A stretch of DNA of 24,730 nucleotides from contig LSKJ01000501.1 in the NCBI GenBank assembly GCA_001557035.1, forward strand, positions 1 to 24,730, in the 5' to 3' direction. Numbering within the stretch: position 1 is the first letter of the stretch; each line of letters starts with the position of its first letter. Below, in pieces: positions 1 through 8,439 of the stretch. The notes beneath the pieces were generated by a model. The model ran no database searches, was not told the DNA's origin, and saw only the letters and a program-made list of their open reading frames with translations. Both the position numbers and the translations under genes were made by a program. This stretch comes from Rhodospirillaceae bacterium CCH5-H10. GTDB taxonomy: Bacteria > Pseudomonadota > Alphaproteobacteria > Reyranellales > Reyranellaceae.

Positions 1-71
1 TCCCCGAGGGCGCGGACGTCCCGGCGATCACCAGGGCGATCCAGCGCGCGGGCTTCGGTGTGGCCGCCTAA
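1..71 (+). CDS. C-terminal fragment of an unidentified protein
   Basis: Reading from base 3, 22 codons are open and end in TAA at 69-71. The peptide ends ITRAIQRAGFGVAA. A short helix-like stretch ending in an AGF/AGY-type tail is reminiscent of the C-terminus of heavy-metal-associated (HMA) ferredoxin-like domains, but 22 residues cannot prove it. The gene starts outside the window. It is convergent with the minus-strand binding-protein gene that ends at 128. I do not assign a function. Confidence 0.5.
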   Translation, partial: PEGADVPAITRAIQRAGFGVAA

Positions 72-112
72 TATATTGAAATAAAAGGGTTTTCCAGGGA
101 TGCGCGGTGTGG

Positions 113-133
113 GAGTAGCCTTGCTGGCTACTC
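113..133. terminator. Perfect 8-bp hairpin between convergent genes
   Basis: GAGTAGCC (113-120) and GGCTACTC (126-133) are perfect complements around a 5-base loop. The hairpin covers the stop codon (128-130) of the minus-strand gene and lies between two convergent genes. Neither side has a T-run directly after the stem, so it is not a textbook intrinsic terminator. It may be a weak bidirectional terminator or an RNA 3'-end structure. Confidence 0.35.
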
Positions 134-1093
134 GATCTTCACGCCCGCATCCTGGATGATCTTGCGCCACTTGGTGTTCTCGATGGCGATATACGCCTCG
201 AACTCCTGCCGCGATTCCTTTGCGGGCACGAAGGACAGGCTCTTCATCTTCTCCAGCACCTCGGGGTCCTTGAGGATGCGCATCACCTCGGCGCTGAGCT
301 TGTCGAGGATGGGCTCCGGCGTCTTGCCGGGCGCTGAAAGTCCAATCCAGCCCACCGCCACGACGCCCTGGATACCCTGCTCGGCGACGGTCGGCACGTC
401 GGGCAGGAAGGGCGAGCGGCGTTCGTCGGCAATGCCGATGGCCTTCACCTTGCCGGATCGCACCGGTCCGACGGCCCCGGGAACGGCGTCCGACAGGAGC
501 TGGATGTCGCCGCTCTGCAGCGCCATCTGGGCCTCGGCATTGCCCTTGAAGGGAACGTGCGTGAGCTTGATGCCGGCCGCGCTCTTCAGCATTTCCACCG
601 CGAGATGGCTGGCCGAACCGTTGCCCGAAGAACCGTAGTTGAGATCGGCGCCGGCCTTCGCCTTGGCAACGAGATCGGCGACCGAGCCGATGCCGCTCTT
701 CAGGCCGGTCATCAGCACCTGTGGCGTCAGCCCGATATTGGCGATCGGCGCGAAGTCCTTCTGCGGATCGTACGGCAGCTTGGGATACAGCGCCGGGCTG
801 ATCCCGTGGGTGGAGATCGTCACCATCAGCAGCGTATAGCCGTCGGGTGGCGCCTTGGCCGCGACATCGGCGCCGATCTGCCCGCCCGCACCGGGCCGGT
901 TCTCGGCGATCACCTGCTGTCCCAAGGCCTTGGTGAGCTGGTCCGCCATCATGCGCGCGAGGATGTCCGTCGCCTGACCAGCCGGGAAGGGCACGATTAT
1001 GCGGATCGGCTTGGCCGGCCACGCCTGAGCAAACGCGGAGGGAGCGACGCCCGACGCTGCGAGCAACGTGACGAGGGAACGGCGATCAAGCAT
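128..1093 (-). CDS. Tripartite tricarboxylate transporter substrate-binding protein (Bug/TctC family)
   Basis: A 321-residue periplasmic binding protein of the Bug/TctC family, which captures small carboxylates or related ligands. Residues 1-23 form a signal peptide with an RR pair (LDRRSLVTLL) and an AFA cleavage region, so Tat export is possible. The mature part starts with the family hallmark WPAKPIRIIVPFPAG. The first ligand loop reads PAGQATD where the family usually has PxGGxxD, so one loop Gly is Gln. The second loop motif, YGSSGNGSASH, is intact. The length is typical. The gene starts 20 bases after the trpG-like gene and is probably co-transcribed with it. No TctA or TctB membrane genes are in the window, so it is an orphan, as most Bug proteins are. 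The ligand cannot be predicted. Confidence 0.93.
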   Translation of the reverse strand: MLDRRSLVTLLAASGVAPSAFAQAWPAKPIRIIVPFPAGQATDILARMMADQLTKALGQQVIAENRPGAGGQIGADVAAKAPPDGYTLLMVTISTHGISPALYPKLPYDPQKDFAPIANIGLTPQVLMTGLKSGIGSVADLVAKAKAGADLNYGSSGNGSASHLAVEMLKSAAGIKLTHVPFKGNAEAQMALQSGDIQLLSDAVPGAVGPVRSGKVKAIGIADERRSPFLPDVPTVAEQGIQGVVAVGWIGLSAPGKTPEPILDKLSAEVMRILKDPEVLEKMKSLSFVPAKESRQEFEAYIAIENTKWRKIIQDAGVKIE

Positions 1094-1113
1094 TGGTGTG
1101 TCGCTGCCGGCGC

Positions 1114-1716
1114 CTAAGCCGCCTTCTTGTTCTGCTGGCTGGGGTGGTCGCCCGCGATCTTGAGGAAGTTCTCGAGGATCTTGTGGCCGTGTTCCGACGC
1201 GATGCTCTCGGGATGGAACTGCACGCCGTGGATCGGCAGGGTCTTGTGGCGCAGGCCCATGATGATATCGCCGGTCTCGGCGGTGACTTCGAGGTCCTTG
1301 GGGAAATCCTTCCGGTCGACGATCAGCGAATGGTAGCGGGTCGCCTGGAAAGGCGAGGGCACGTCCTCGAAGACGCTCTGGTTCTTGTGGGAGACGCCCG
1401 ACAGCTTGCCGTGCATCGGCGACGGTGCGCGCACGACGTGGCCGCCGAACACCTGGCCGATCGCCTGGTGGCCGAGGCAGACGCCGAACAGCGGCACCTG
1501 TTCCTTCGCCGCGGCCCGGATCAGGTCCATGCAGATACCGGCCTCGTTGGGAGTGCAGGGGCCCGGCGAGAGCACGATGCCGGCTGGCTTCAGCGCAAGC
1601 GCCTCGTCGACCGTGATCTGGTCGTTGCGATGCACGACGCAGCGCGCGCCGAGATCGCCCAGGAAGTGGACGAGGTTGTAGGTGAAGCTGTCGTAGTTAT
1701 CGATCAGGAGAAGCAT
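1114..1716 (-). CDS. trpG: Anthranilate/aminodeoxychorismate synthase glutamine amidotransferase subunit
   Basis: A 200-residue class-I glutamine amidotransferase that releases ammonia from glutamine for chorismate amination, in tryptophan or folate synthesis. The start [15 protein letters not shown] is the TrpG/PabA signature. The catalytic nucleophile is Cys80 in GVCLGHQ, with His168 and Glu170 in the FHPES motif. [12 protein letters not shown] (49-60) is the oxyanion and glutamine-binding loop. TrpG and PabA cannot be told apart by sequence, and one protein often serves both enzymes. The expected partners (trpE, trpD, trpC or pabB) are absent here; the next gene downstream is a transporter binding protein, which is unusual company. 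Symbol trpG is the likelier choice, pabA the alternative. Confidence 0.93.
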   Translation of the reverse strand: MLLLIDNYDSFTYNLVHFLGDLGARCVVHRNDQITVDEALALKPAGIVLSPGPCTPNEAGICMDLIRAAAKEQVPLFGVCLGHQAIGQVFGGHVVRAPSPMHGKLSGVSHKNQSVFEDVPSPFQATRYHSLIVDRKDFPKDLEVTAETGDIIMGLRHKTLPIHGVQFHPESIASEHGHKILENFLKIAGDHPSQQNKKAA

Positions 1717-1759
1717 GGCGGCATTCTATCCGGTCGATGCGCGGTCTCATAGGCCCCTA

Positions 1760-1858
1760 AGGGTCCCTCGCTGGCGCTCGGGATGACAACGATGCTGGAA
1801 TTGGCGCAGTGCGCCCATCGCACAAAAATTGTCATCCCGAGCGTCAGCGAGGGACCTT
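1760..1858. repeat. Inverted pair of REP-like repeat units
   Basis: The arm at 1760-1789 and the arm at 1829-1858 are reverse complements with 28 of 30 positions matching, separated by 39 bases. Each unit reads GTCATCCCGAGCG..AGCGAGGGACC in one orientation. Related units occur at 14589, 19156-19273 and 22634-22757, so this is a dispersed family. The right arm stops four bases before the stop codon of the acyl-CoA ligase gene (1863). The pair lies between that stop and the start of the trpG-like gene, so transcripts reading from ligase to trpG would fold it into a long hairpin. Confidence 0.85.
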
Positions 1859-1862
1859 TCCC

Positions 1863-3548
1863 TTACTTCAGTTCCGGGAAATCCTCTTCCCGGAATTCGC
1901 CGGCGCCGCGCTGGTTTTCGGCGGCGCGTTTTTCCTCGTCGCGGCGGAGTTCGACGCGGCGGATCTTGCCGGAGATCGTCTTGGGCAGATCGGCGAATTC
2001 CAGGCGGCGGACGCGCTTGAACGGGGCGAGGCGGCCGCGCAGGTGCTGGAAGATCGAGAGTGCGGTGGCGCGGTCGGGCTTGCCGCTGGCGGTGAGGGTT
2101 ATGTAGGCCTTCGGCACGGCCAGCCGCATGGCGTCGGGGGCCGGCACGACCGCGGCCTCGGCAACCGCCGGATGCTCGATCAGCACGCTCTCCAGCTCGA
2201 ATGGGCTGATCCGGTAGTCCGACGCCTTGAACACGTCGTCGGCGCGCCCGACGTAAGTCAGGTAGCCGTCGGCATCGCGCGAGGCGACGTCGCCGGTGCG
2301 GTAGACCGCGCCAGTGAGCGGCGCGATCGAGCCGTCATCCTGTTGGTAACCCTGCATCAGCGCCGCCGGCCGGTGCGCGAGGTCGATGCAGATCTCGCCT
2401 TCCTCCGCATCCTTGTCGTCGGCATCGAGCAGGCGGATTTTATAGCCGGGCAGGGGGCGGCCCATCGAGCCGGGCTTGATCGGCTGGCCGGGCGGATTGC
2501 CGACCTGGGTCGTAGTCTCGGTCTGGCCGTAGAAGTCGCGGATGGTGAGGCCCCAGGCCTTCTCGACCTGTTCGATCACTTCGGGGTTCAGCGGCTCGCC
2601 GGCCGCCAGTACCTCGCGCAGCGAGGTCCTGGCGGATTTCAGGTCTTCCTGGATCAGCATGCGCCATACGGTCGGCGGAGCGCAGAGCGTGGTCACCTTG
2701 TTGGCGATGACTGCATCGAGCAGATAGCGCGCGTTGAAGCGCGGCTGGTTGGCAATGAAGATCGTGGCGCCCGCAATCCACGGCGCGAAGAAGCAGCTCC
2801 ACGCATGCTTGGCCCAGCCCGGCGAGGAGATGTTGAGATGCACGTCGCCGGGACGCAGGCCCAGCACGAAGATCGTGGTGAGGTGGCCCACCGGATAGCT
2901 GCGATGCGAATGCAGCACGAGCTTGGGCTTGGCCGTCGTGCCCGACGTGAAATAGAGCAGCATCGGATCGTCGGCCTGCGTCGGACCGTCCGGCGTGAAC
3001 TCGGCCGGATGGTCGAGCAGCTTGGCGTAGGCGTGCCAGCCGGCGGGCGCGTCGCCGACGGCGATGCGCGTCAGGCTCTTGTCGAAACCCTCGAACTTGG
3101 CGGTCTCGCCAGCAGCGGCCACCACGTGGCGCGCCCGCCCGCGCTCGAAGCGGTCGGCGAGATCGACCGGCGTGAGCAGGGTGGTGGCGGGAATGACGAC
3201 GGCGCCCAGCTTCATGGCGGCCAGCATCACTTCCCAGAGCGGTGCCACGTTGCCCAGCATCAGCAGCATGCGGTCGCCACGCTTGACGCCCAGCGCGTGC
3301 AGGCCGTTGGCGACGCGGTTGGAGCGTTCCGACAGTTCGGCGAAGGTGAGGCTCGCGGCGCCGTCGCCGACGATCGTGAGAGCGGCCTGGCTGGCCAGCG
3401 GTCCGCGCGCCAGCTCGGCGTCGAACCAGTCGAGGGCCCAGTTGAAGCGATCCATCTGGGGCCAGCGGAAGTCGCGATAGGCCGTCTGGTAGTCGCCACG
3501 GTGGGCCAGCATGAATTCGCGCGCTGCCTTGTACGTCTCGACCGTCAT
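1863..3548 (-). CDS. AMP-forming acyl-CoA synthetase (ACSM-like)
   Basis: A 561-residue adenylate-forming ligase that activates a carboxylic acid with ATP and then forms the CoA thioester. The P-loop is YFTSGTTAKPK (199-209); the family usually has Gly where Ala206 sits. A5 is YGQTE (340-344), the YRTGD aspartate motif is at 416-420, the hinge region GRADDVFKASDYRISP starts at 434, and the catalytic lysine is Lys528 in PKTISGK. Overall order and length match medium-chain and acetyl-CoA-synthetase-like enzymes; the exact acid is unknown. The start at 3548 has a GAGG ribosome-binding site. It is divergent from the DMT transporter gene, with 83 bases between starts in which I see no clear promoter. 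Confidence 0.93.
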   Translation of the reverse strand: MTVETYKAAREFMLAHRGDYQTAYRDFRWPQMDRFNWALDWFDAELARGPLASQAALTIVGDGAASLTFAELSERSNRVANGLHALGVKRGDRMLLMLGNVAPLWEVMLAAMKLGAVVIPATTLLTPVDLADRFERGRARHVVAAAGETAKFEGFDKSLTRIAVGDAPAGWHAYAKLLDHPAEFTPDGPTQADDPMLLYFTSGTTAKPKLVLHSHRSYPVGHLTTIFVLGLRPGDVHLNISSPGWAKHAWSCFFAPWIAGATIFIANQPRFNARYLLDAVIANKVTTLCAPPTVWRMLIQEDLKSARTSLREVLAAGEPLNPEVIEQVEKAWGLTIRDFYGQTETTTQVGNPPGQPIKPGSMGRPLPGYKIRLLDADDKDAEEGEICIDLAHRPAALMQGYQQDDGSIAPLTGAVYRTGDVASRDADGYLTYVGRADDVFKASDYRISPFELESVLIEHPAVAEAAVVPAPDAMRLAVPKAYITLTASGKPDRATALSIFQHLRGRLAPFKRVRRLEFADLPKTISGKIRRVELRRDEEKRAAENQRGAGEFREEDFPELK

Positions 3549-3631
3549 CGCATGCCTCGCATCTTGTTTCCGCCCTTGTTGCGATCTTGGGCACGGGCGT
3601 AGGGTGAGAGCAACAAGAAGAAAGTGCCCCC

Positions 3632-4516
3632 TTGGTCGTCGAGCCCCTGATCATCGCGCTGCTGCTCGCCGCAGCGCTGATGCACGCCACCTGGAACGCG
3701 ATCCTCAAGTCGGATCAGTCGGACCGTCTGGCGACGTTCGGCCTGATCATGACGACCGGCACGGTGATGGGCCTCTGCATCGTGCCGTTCGTGCCGATGA
3801 TCGAGGGCGCGGCGTGGAAGTACCTCATCCTTTCGGTCGCCATCCACGTCGCCTACTACTTCTTCCTGCTGAAGGCCTATTCCTATGGCGACCTCAGCCA
3901 CACTTATCCGATCGCGCGCGGCCTCGGCCCGCTGCTGGTCGCGCTGGTATCGGGACGCTTCATCGGGGAGCATCTGCGGCCGCAGGACATCGTCGGCGTG
4001 TTCCTCCTGAGCTTCGGCCTGGTGGCGCTGGCCCTGCCGCTGAAGAACGTCGTGCCGCGACCGGGCAGCCGCCACGGTCTCGCGACGCTGTTCGCGGTGC
4101 TCACTGGCATCACCATCGCGGGCTACATCATCTCCGACGGGCTGGGCGTGCGCGCCGCCGGCGAGACCACGCAACACCGCATCTCCTACATCGCCTGGCT
4201 GGCCGTGCTGGAAGGGCCGTGGCTGCTGGTGCTGGCTTTCTGGAAGCGGCCGGCGACCGTCTGGGCGCACATGAAGAAGACCTGGTATCGGGGCGTCGGC
4301 GGCGGTCTGATCGCCAATACCGGCTACGGCATCGCCATCTACGCGCTGGCGCTGGGACCGATGGCCCATGTCGCGGCGCTGCGGGAGACGTCGGTGCTAT
4401 TCGGCGCCCTGATCGGCACGCTGATCCTCGGCGAGCCGTTCGGGGGACGCCGTGTGGCTGCGGCGTTCGTGATCGTTTCAGGGCTTGTGCTGATGAACGG
4501 TCCGGCGCTCTTCTAG
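3632..4516 (+). CDS. DMT-superfamily (EamA-type) transporter
   Basis: A 294-residue membrane protein with about ten hydrophobic helices in two EamA-like halves, as in drug/metabolite exporters. The N-terminus LIIALLLAAALMHATWNAILK is characteristic of this group, and the C-terminal half has LGPMAHVAALRETSVLFGALIGTLILGE. The only in-frame start is TTG at 3632, because an in-frame stop lies at 3605-3607; homologues begin at about this place. An AAGAAAG stretch upstream is a weak ribosome-binding site. The gene ends four bases before the ligase/acetyltransferase gene and is very probably co-transcribed and translationally coupled. Substrate unknown. Confidence 0.88.
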   Translation: MVVEPLIIALLLAAALMHATWNAILKSDQSDRLATFGLIMTTGTVMGLCIVPFVPMIEGAAWKYLILSVAIHVAYYFFLLKAYSYGDLSHTYPIARGLGPLLVALVSGRFIGEHLRPQDIVGVFLLSFGLVALALPLKNVVPRPGSRHGLATLFAVLTGITIAGYIISDGLGVRAAGETTQHRISYIAWLAVLEGPWLLVLAFWKRPATVWAHMKKTWYRGVGGGLIANTGYGIAIYALALGPMAHVAALRETSVLFGALIGTLILGEPFGGRRVAAAFVIVSGLVLMNGPALF

Positions 4517-4520
4517 CGCC

Positions 4521-7202
4521 ATGTCGACCCGAAACCTCGATGCCCTCATGGCGCCCCGCTCGATCGTCGCCATCGGCGCCAGCGAACGCCCCGGTTCGGT
4601 GGGCGCGGCGGTCACCCACAATCTCCTGGCTGGCGGCTTCCAGGGCGATGTTTACATGGTCAACCGCAAGGGCGGTACGATCGCGGGCCGCACGGTCTTC
4701 AAGCGCGTCACGGACCTGCCGGAGCCCGCGGACCTCGCCGTCATAATGACGCCGGCCGAAACGATCCCCGCCCTGATCACGTCCCTCGGCCAGGCAGGCA
4801 CGCGGGCCGCGGTGGTGATCAGCGCCGGCCCCGGCAGCGGTGCCGATGCAGGCGTCGTCAATGCCCGCTGGCGACAGCGACTGCTCAACGCGGCCAAGCC
4901 CCATCTTTTGCGCATCGTGGGCCCCAACTGCATCGGCTACGCCGCGCCGCGGCTCGGCCTCAATGCGAGCTTTGGACCCACGCGCCTGAAGGGCGGGCGC
5001 ATCGCCGCCGTGGCGCAGTCCGGCGCCGTGCTGGCCGGGCTTGCGGACTGGGGCGTCGCGCAGGGCATCGGCTTTTCGCACCTGATTTCCATGGGCGACA
5101 TGGCCGACGTCGATTTCGGCGACGTGCTCGACATGCTGGCACGCGACCTCGAGACGCGCGCGGTGCTGATGTACGTCGAGGGCATCACGCAGGCGCGCAA
5201 GTTCATGTCGGCGGCGCGCGGCTTGGCGCGCATCAAGCCCGTCATCGTCCTCAAGGGCGGCCGTCATGCCGCGGCGGCGCAGGCGACGGCGTCGCATACC
5301 GGTTCGATGGCGGGATCGGCCGCCGTATACGACGCGGCCTTCGCGCGCGCGGGCCTGGTGCGCGTGCTCGGCCTCGGCGAACTGTTCGACGCGGCCGAAA
5401 CGCTCGGCCACAGCATCGCGCCACGGAGCGAGCGGCTGGCAATCCTGACCAACGGCGGCGGTGCGGGCATCATCGCTACCGACCTGCTGATGGATGAGGG
5501 CGGGGAACTCGCGACCCTGCTGCCGCGCACGATCGGCAATCTCGACAAGCAGATGCCGCGCGCCTGGTCGCGCGCCAATCCCGTCGACATCGTGGGCGAC
5601 GCCGACGGCGCGCGCTATGCCGCCGCGCTGAACGGACTGGCCGACGATCGCGGCGTCGGCGCGGTACTGGCCATGAACGTGCCGACCGCGCTCACCTCCT
5701 CGGTCGAGGTCGCCCGCGCCATCGTCGGCGCCCCCGGGGCGAAGGTCGTGCCGGTGATCGGCTGCTGGATCGGCGGTCCGGAGGCCCAGGCGGGCCGCAA
5801 CGTGTTGCACGATGCGGGGATACCGGCCTACGACACCCCCTTGCGCGCCGTGCGCGGCTTCATGCACCTCGTGGAGTATCGCCGCGGTCAGCGGGCCCTG
5901 CAGCGCACGCCGCCCTCCGTACCGGAAGTCCGTTCCGACACCGGCCTGGTGCGCTCGATCGTGCAGGGCGCGCTGGCCGAGAAGCGCTCGGTGCTGACCG
6001 AGCCGGAAGCCAAGCGCGTTCTGGCGGCCTACGGCATTCCCGTCGTGCCGACCGAGATCGCGCGCGACGCCGCCGGTGCCGCCGCGGCCGCAGTGCGCAT
6101 CGGCTTTCCCGTCGCGGTGAAGATCCTGTCCCGCGACATCACGCACAAGACCGACGTGGGCGGCGTGGCGCTCGACCTGGCGTCCGAGCAGGCGGTTCTC
6201 GACGCGGTGCGCGAGATGACCGGCAAGGTGCTGGTCGTCGCCAACAAGGCGCGCATCGACGGGTTTGTGGTTCAGCCCATGATCCGCCGACCGCATGCGG
6301 TCGAACTGATCCTGGGCGCGGCCGAGGATGCGGTATTCGGCCCGATCATCCTGGTGGGGCATGGCGGCGTGGCGGCCGAGGTGATCGACGACAAGGCGCT
6401 GGCGTTGCCGCCGCTCGATCCCGTGCTGGCCGAGGATGCGCTCAGCCGGACCAGGGTCGACAGGCTGCTGCGCGGCTATCGCGACCGCGCGCCGGCGGAC
6501 CGTGCGGCCGTGGGCGAGGTGATGATACGCCTGTCGCAGCTCATCGCCGACGTCGGCGAGATTGCCGAACTCGACATCAACCCCTTGCTGGCCGACGCCG
6601 ACGGCGTGATCGCGCTCGATGCGCGCATCGTGGTGCAGCCCCTCAAGAAGGGGCCGGAGCGGGCGGCGCGCTTCGCCATCCGGCCCTATCCGGTCGAGCT
6701 GGAAACGGAGGTCGAGCATCGCGGTGAGAAGCTGCGCCTGCGTCCCATCCGTCCCGACGACGAGCCGATGCTGCGCGCCTTTACGAGGCGCATGACGCCC
6801 GAAGACGTGCGCATGCGCTTCTTCGGTCCCCTGCGCGAGATGAGTCACGAACTCGCCGCGCGACTGACGCAGATCGACTACGACCGGGAGATGGCGTTCC
6901 TGCTGCTCGAGGGCGGCAAGGACCTGGTGGGCGTCGGCCGGCTCGTGGCCGATCCCGATTTCCAGCAGGCCGAGTTCGCGTTGACGGTCGCATCGGATCG
7001 TCAGGGCCGCGGCTATGGCGAACTGCTGCTGCGGCATGTGCTGCTCTACGGCAAGGCGCGCGGCATCAAGCGCGTCGTCGGCCATGTGCTGCGCGAGAAC
7101 AGCAAGATGCTCGATCTCGCCAAGCATCTCGGCTTCCGCCGCGAAAGCGGCCGTTCGGGCGAACCCGACATCCGGCTCATCAAGTCGCTGGCCGGGCTGT
7201 AG
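4521..7202 (+). CDS. ADP-forming acyl-CoA ligase fused to GNAT acetyltransferase (Pat-like)
   Basis: An 893-residue multidomain protein: CoA-binding Rossmann domain (about 8-130, RSIVAIGASERPGSVG), succinyl-CoA-ligase-like domains (about 150-450), ATP-grasp domain (about 490-700, FPVAVKILSRDITHKTDVGG) and a C-terminal GNAT domain (about 730-893) with acetyl-CoA loop RQGRGYG at 827-833. This is the architecture of the protein lysine acetyltransferases Pat/PatZ, which inactivate acyl-CoA synthetases, and of bifunctional acetate-CoA ligases. The two histidines that carry phosphate in ADP-forming acetyl-CoA synthetases seem present: His259 in ASHTGSMAG and His542 in THKTDVGG. The ligase half may therefore be active. 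Expression is probably coupled to the DMT transporter gene four bases upstream. An AMP-forming ligase, the classic Pat target, lies next to that gene on the other strand. Confidence 0.92.
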   Translation: MSTRNLDALMAPRSIVAIGASERPGSVGAAVTHNLLAGGFQGDVYMVNRKGGTIAGRTVFKRVTDLPEPADLAVIMTPAETIPALITSLGQAGTRAAVVISAGPGSGADAGVVNARWRQRLLNAAKPHLLRIVGPNCIGYAAPRLGLNASFGPTRLKGGRIAAVAQSGAVLAGLADWGVAQGIGFSHLISMGDMADVDFGDVLDMLARDLETRAVLMYVEGITQARKFMSAARGLARIKPVIVLKGGRHAAAAQATASHTGSMAGSAAVYDAAFARAGLVRVLGLGELFDAAETLGHSIAPRSERLAILTNGGGAGIIATDLLMDEGGELATLLPRTIGNLDKQMPRAWSRANPVDIVGDADGARYAAALNGLADDRGVGAVLAMNVPTALTSSVEVARAIVGAPGAKVVPVIGCWIGGPEAQAGRNVLHDAGIPAYDTPLRAVRGFMHLVEYRRGQRALQRTPPSVPEVRSDTGLVRSIVQGALAEKRSVLTEPEAKRVLAAYGIPVVPTEIARDAAGAAAAAVRIGFPVAVKILSRDITHKTDVGGVALDLASEQAVLDAVREMTGKVLVVANKARIDGFVVQPMIRRPHAVELILGAAEDAVFGPIILVGHGGVAAEVIDDKALALPPLDPVLAEDALSRTRVDRLLRGYRDRAPADRAAVGEVMIRLSQLIADVGEIAELDINPLLADADGVIALDARIVVQPLKKGPERAARFAIRPYPVELETEVEHRGEKLRLRPIRPDDEPMLRAFTRRMTPEDVRMRFFGPLREMSHELAARLTQIDYDREMAFLLLEGGKDLVGVGRLVADPDFQQAEFALTVASDRQGRGYGELLLRHVLLYGKARGIKRVVGHVLRENSKMLDLAKHLGFRRESGRSGEPDIRLIKSLAGL

Positions 7203-7268
7203 TCACGAACACCGCTCGATTGAGGCGAAATAGTGGCCTAAGCCAAGAGGTTAGGGCATAACTCTCAG

Positions 7269-8408
7269 ATGGCGTCGAGGAAGAACAGAAGCGGGAAGAC
7301 GAACAGAAGGAGTCCGAGGCGCGGGCCCGGCTTCTTCGACCGGCTGCTGTTCCGCTACGACGCGCTCGTTGCCTGGATCGTCGGGCATCGCTGGCATTCG
7401 ATCGTCATCGCCGTGATCGTGCTGTTCTTCGGCAGCATCCTGGGTGGCTACTGGATCGCCGAGCGACTCGATCTGCGCGGCAGCGATCGCGTGGCGCGCG
7501 ACACGATCGAGGACATGAAGCGCAACGCTGCATCGTCGTCGCAAACGCCGGCGCCCGAACCCAGGTACGCACGCATCGAGGACGTGCCGGGCTTCCCGAA
7601 ATACTCCGAAGCCGAGCCCGGCAAGCCGTTGCCGACTTTGGAGGAGAAGCCGCGCGTTAAGCAGGTCGCCGCCGCCTTGTCGGCCGAACAGACATGGCGC
7701 CGCAATGCGGTGCCGTTCCGTGACCTGAACAGCCGGCCGCTGATCGCGATCGTGATCGACGATGTCGGCCTCGACCGCGCGCGTTCGAAACGCGCATGGG
7801 AGCTGCCGGGCCCGATGACCATGTCGTTCCTGCCGTACGCCAAGGATCTGCCCGAGCAGGCGCGTGCCGCGCGGGCGCGGGGGCACGAGCTGATGCTGCA
7901 CATGCCGATGGAGCCCAACGGCCGCAACGATCCGGGCCCCGGCGCCCTGATGGTGTCGATGTCCGACGCCGAGCTGCGCCAGCGCCTGCTGATCGCACTG
8001 GAGAGTTTCGGCGGCTATGTCGGCATCAACAACCACATGGGCAGCCGCTTCACCGCAAGCCGTCCCGGCATGGACCTGGTCATGCGCCAGCTCAAACCGC
8101 GCGGGCTGATGTTCCTCGATTCACGCACGACGCCGCAGTCGGTCGGCGACCAGACGGCGCAGGAGTTCGGCGTGCCGTCGATCGTGCGCCACGTCTTCCT
8201 CGACGACGAGGAGACGCTGGAGTCGGTTCGGCGCAAGCTCGCCGAGACGGAGGCCGTGGCGCGGCGCCAGGGCTTCGTGGTGGCGATCGGCCATCCGCAC
8301 GACGCCACGCTGCAGGCGCTCGCCGAATGGCTGCCCACGGTGCAGGGCAAGGGTCTGGCGCTGGCACCCTCGACCGCGATATTGCGCAAGCGCAACGGTT
8401 GGGATTGA
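7269..8408 (+). CDS. Divergent polysaccharide deacetylase family protein
   Basis: A 379-residue protein of the divergent polysaccharide deacetylase family (YibQ-like), with an NodB-like barrel. A basic N-terminus (1-20) is followed by one membrane helix (about 44-63), so the catalytic part probably faces the periplasm, after a low-complexity linker (about 90-150). The metal and catalytic motifs are visible: Asp164-Asp165 in IVIDDVGLD, His256 in GINNHMGSRFT, and His342/His344 in GHPH. In other alphaproteobacteria this family is often found beside envC and ctpA, pointing to envelope or peptidoglycan work; neither is here. No strong ribosome-binding site is seen before the ATG; a GAGG lies 18 bases upstream. 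The next gene follows 31 bases later. Confidence 0.9.
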   Translation: MASRKNRSGKTNRRSPRRGPGFFDRLLFRYDALVAWIVGHRWHSIVIAVIVLFFGSILGGYWIAERLDLRGSDRVARDTIEDMKRNAASSSQTPAPEPRYARIEDVPGFPKYSEAEPGKPLPTLEEKPRVKQVAAALSAEQTWRRNAVPFRDLNSRPLIAIVIDDVGLDRARSKRAWELPGPMTMSFLPYAKDLPEQARAARARGHELMLHMPMEPNGRNDPGPGALMVSMSDAELRQRLLIALESFGGYVGINNHMGSRFTASRPGMDLVMRQLKPRGLMFLDSRTTPQSVGDQTAQEFGVPSIVRHVFLDDEETLESVRRKLAETEAVARRQGFVVAIGHPHDATLQALAEWLPTVQGKGLALAPSTAILRKRNGWD

Positions 8409-8439
8409 GTCGCGCCAACAAAGAGTTGGAGGAAGCGAC

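Noticed and set aside
1809..3602. A 597-codon plus-strand frame.
   Set aside because: It is the mirror of the acyl-CoA ligase gene, with compositionally biased, motif-free product.
4128..7127. A 999-codon open frame on the minus strand.
   Set aside because: It lies opposite the well-supported ligase/acetyltransferase gene, its product is a low-complexity His/Arg/Asp-rich sequence, and such frames are common opposite GC-rich genes.
7231..7257. CCTAA..TTAGG inverted repeat before the deacetylase gene, considered as an operator.
   Set aside because: Only five bases pair and the spacing fits no known operator; chance is a good explanation.
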